A stretch of DNA of 7,526 bases from an uncultured bacterium (GTDB lineage Bacteria > Planctomycetota > Phycisphaerae > Phycisphaerales > SM1A02): the NCBI GenBank assembly GCA_903938205.1, contig CAJACJ010000243.1, positions 1-7,526 of the forward strand, written 5' to 3'. Positions within the stretch are counted from its first letter, which is position 1. Every line of letters starts with the position of its first letter. Made by a program: the position numbers and the translations under genes. A model generated the notes under the pieces. That model was not told the DNA's origin and did not search any database. It worked only from the letters and a program-made list of their open reading frames with translations. Shown here in pieces: positions 6,027-7,526 of this stretch.

Positions 6027-6446
6027 ATGCAAACCATTCAAAGCCAAACTCATGAGACCGCGTCAAATTTAGTCATGCAATCCAACGAATTTGGCGTCAA
6101 CATGTCCACGGCGTTGCCATATCTATTCGTCTATTTCGCGCTTCTCTTGTTGGTCATCGTGGCGCACTGGGAAGTGTTCGCCAAGGCGGGGCGGCCAGGC
6201 TGGGTGATCTTTATTCCGTTCTACAACTTGTATGTTTGCATGAAAATTTCCAGCAAGCCAGGTTGGTGGTGGGTTCTGCTTTGCATTCCTGGCGTGAATA
6301 TTATTTTTTCTATCTTGATGATGCGCGGCTTGGCGCGCAACTTTGACAAGGGTGTTGGCTTCACGGCGGGATTGTTGTTGGTGCCGATTGTGTTCTGGTC
6401 AATCCTTGCGTTTGGTGAATCACGCTACAAGGCAACGTCAGCCTGA
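6027..6446 (+). CDS. Small DUF5684-type integral membrane protein, function unknown
   Basis: This 139-residue protein has about four hydrophobic segments (roughly 28-48, 59-72, 79-98, 112-129). It carries the signature of a small bacterial membrane family I match to DUF5684: FAKAGRPGWVIFIPFYN (51-67), SKPGWWWVLL (76-85), PGVNII (88-93) and a closing FGESRY (129-134). Members have no established activity; related segments occur next to or fused with signal-peptidase-like proteins in other bacteria, but no catalytic residues are visible here. The start is uncertain. ATG 6027 has only a weak purine stretch (GAAAGCGAGA) upstream and gives a 25-residue polar N-terminus. ATG 6102 (residue 26) would start right at the first membrane segment and leave room for a promoter after the terminator at 5962-5993, but has no ribosome site. 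A 17-codon frame (6002-6055) overlaps the start and is probably chance. Confidence 0.8.
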   Translation: MQTIQSQTHETASNLVMQSNEFGVNMSTALPYLFVYFALLLLVIVAHWEVFAKAGRPGWVIFIPFYNLYVCMKISSKPGWWWVLLCIPGVNIIFSILMMRGLARNFDKGVGFTAGLLLVPIVFWSILAFGESRYKATSA

Positions 6447-6536
6447 CTTTGTTGAGAAATTTGCGCGACGTGGTGGCGGGGCTCTACTATTGCCGCCGTT
6501 GCTGTTGAATGCATCCACACAGAGAAGGCTGAATGT

Positions 6537-7526
6537 ATGGCTGAAGAAAATTTGGACAATGTTCGTGAGCGAATTCGCCAGATCGATCTGGAGTTGATTG
6601 CCCACGCCGCGGAGCGTTCGCGCTTGGTGAAGCAAGTGGGGGAGATCAAGCGCCGCAAGAACATTGCCACGGTGGATTATTCGCAGGAGCGCGCGGTGCT
6701 TGAGCGCGCGCGCGTTGCCGCCGAGCAGCACGGACTGGATCCCAATGTGGCTCAGGATTTATTGGCGCGCTTGATCCACGCGTCGGTGACGGCGCAAGAC
6801 CAAGAAAGTTTGCGATTTTCCGCGGCGGGCGTTGGCAAGAGTGCGGTGATTGTTGGTGGCGCTGGCCGCATGGGCAAATGGATGAGCCGATTTCTTTCCG
6901 CGCAAGGATTTCAAGTTGGATCGCTTGATCCTGCGGGAACGCCAGATGAAAATGCGTGGTCACGTGACGCGCTGCACAGCGCGGACTTTGTGGTGTGCTC
7001 CACGCCACCTGCGGCCACGGCGCAGTTGTACGCAAGTTGGATTGCGCATCCGCCCAAAGGTGTTGTGGTGGATATTGCCAGCATTAAGACTCCGTTGATC
7101 GAACCCATTCGCGCGTTGCAAAAAGCGGGCGTGCGCGTGGCGTCCATCCATCCAATGTTTGGTCCCAGTATTGTTCTGTTGCGCGATGCGGATGTTGTGA
7201 TTTGCGACACGGGTGACACCGACGCGACCGAAACTGTTGAAAAATTATTCAAGCCGACCACGGCGAACATTGTGCGCTTGCCTTTGGTGGATCACGATCG
7301 AGTCATGGCGGATTTGCTGAGCTTGGCGCACGCAACAGCGATCGCATTTTCGTTGGCGCTGCCGCAAAGCGAGCATCCTGTTCGCAGCACCACTTTCTTG
7401 GCGCTGGAAACTTTGGCCGCGGCCGTGGTGCGCGAAAGCCCCGATGTGTACTACGAAATTCAAGCGCGCAATCCGTTTTCGGGTGAGGCCATTGAGCGTT
7501 TGCGCGCCGCGATTGATCGTGTGGCG
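6537..7526 (+). CDS. tyrA: Bifunctional chorismate mutase / prephenate dehydrogenase (T-protein), 3' end outside window
   Basis: The frame from ATG 6537 stays open to the window edge, giving 330 residues without a stop; the E. coli T-protein has 373, so roughly the last tenth is missing. Residues 1-92 are an AroQ-type chorismate mutase helical domain: RERIRQID (10-17), R27, GEIK (K38), E51 and Q87. Residues 103-330 are the NAD(P)-dependent prephenate dehydrogenase: the Rossmann loop VGGAGRMG (106-113), an acidic residue D131 at the end of the second strand (suggesting NAD), VDIASIK (178-184), the catalytic-histidine motif HPMFGP (H205) and LVDHDRVMA. It makes 4-hydroxyphenylpyruvate, the tyrosine precursor, from chorismate in the cytoplasm. 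AGAAGG (6523-6528) lies 8 bases upstream and supports this start. It follows the DUF5684 gene by 90 bp with no T-tailed terminator between, so co-transcription is possible. The residue before E51 is Q50, where E. coli enzymes have Arg. Confidence 0.94.
   Translation, partial: MAEENLDNVRERIRQIDLELIAHAAERSRLVKQVGEIKRRKNIATVDYSQERAVLERARVAAEQHGLDPNVAQDLLARLIHASVTAQDQESLRFSAAGVGKSAVIVGGAGRMGKWMSRFLSAQGFQVGSLDPAGTPDENAWSRDALHSADFVVCSTPPAATAQLYASWIAHPPKGVVVDIASIKTPLIEPIRALQKAGVRVASIHPMFGPSIVLLRDADVVICDTGDTDATETVEKLFKPTTANIVRLPLVDHDRVMADLLSLAHATAIAFSLALPQSEHPVRSTTFLALETLAAAVVRESPDVYYEIQARNPFSGEAIERLRAAIDRVA

Noticed and set aside
6468..6507. GGCGG/CCGCC inverted repeat before tyrA
   Set aside because: Only a 5-bp stem with a long loop and no T-run; likely chance in GC-rich sequence.
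6425..7463. Minus-strand frames opposite the TyrA gene (for example 6646-7035, 6911-7270)
   Set aside because: The plus strand encodes an unmistakable chorismate mutase/prephenate dehydrogenase that simply has no stop within the window; the minus frames are shadows.

Overview
The window is ordinary bacterial chromosome: tightly packed genes, Shine-Dalgarno sites, factor-independent terminators, and no tRNA, rRNA, insertion sequence or CRISPR array. The lineage cannot be fixed from the sequence. Moderate GC, a TTG start on one gene, a secreted thioredoxin/helical-repeat protein, a fused chorismate mutase/prephenate dehydrogenase and an aerobic membrane desaturase suggest an aerobic environmental bacterium. 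A Planctomycetota-like (possibly Phycisphaerae) origin is a guess by resemblance only.

Layout from left to right. A strong terminator (52-89) closes a gene lying off the left edge. A plus-strand gene (168-1499) encodes an exported thioredoxin-fold protein with a long helical C-terminal part. It converges on, and overlaps by 11 bp, a minus-strand kynurenine-pathway cluster. In transcription order the cluster is 3-hydroxyanthranilate 3,4-dioxygenase (4592-3978), a 162-bp gap with a small hairpin, ACMS decarboxylase (3815-2790), and kynureninase (2793-1489), the last two joined by an ATGA overlap. A 308-bp divergent intergenic region (4593-4900) separates this cluster from a plus-strand fatty acyl desaturase (4901-5935). 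That region holds a long inverted repeat and two tiny overlapping reading frames behind a good GGAGG site. The desaturase starts at TTG and ends at a clear terminator (5962-5993). Next come a small DUF5684-type membrane protein (6027-6446) and a bifunctional chorismate mutase/prephenate dehydrogenase (TyrA) that runs off the right edge.

The three minus-strand genes form a coherent pathway segment. Kynureninase releases 3-hydroxyanthranilate from 3-hydroxykynurenine, the dioxygenase opens the ring to ACMS, and ACMSD decarboxylates ACMS to 2-aminomuconate semialdehyde. Because ACMSD diverts ACMS away from quinolinate and NAD, the cluster looks like catabolism of tryptophan or 3-hydroxyanthranilate rather than NAD synthesis. 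The upstream steps (tryptophan dioxygenase, formamidase, kynurenine monooxygenase) and the downstream dehydrogenase are not in the window. I see no clearly novel multi-gene system. The most interesting unexplained piece is the structured divergent intergenic region.
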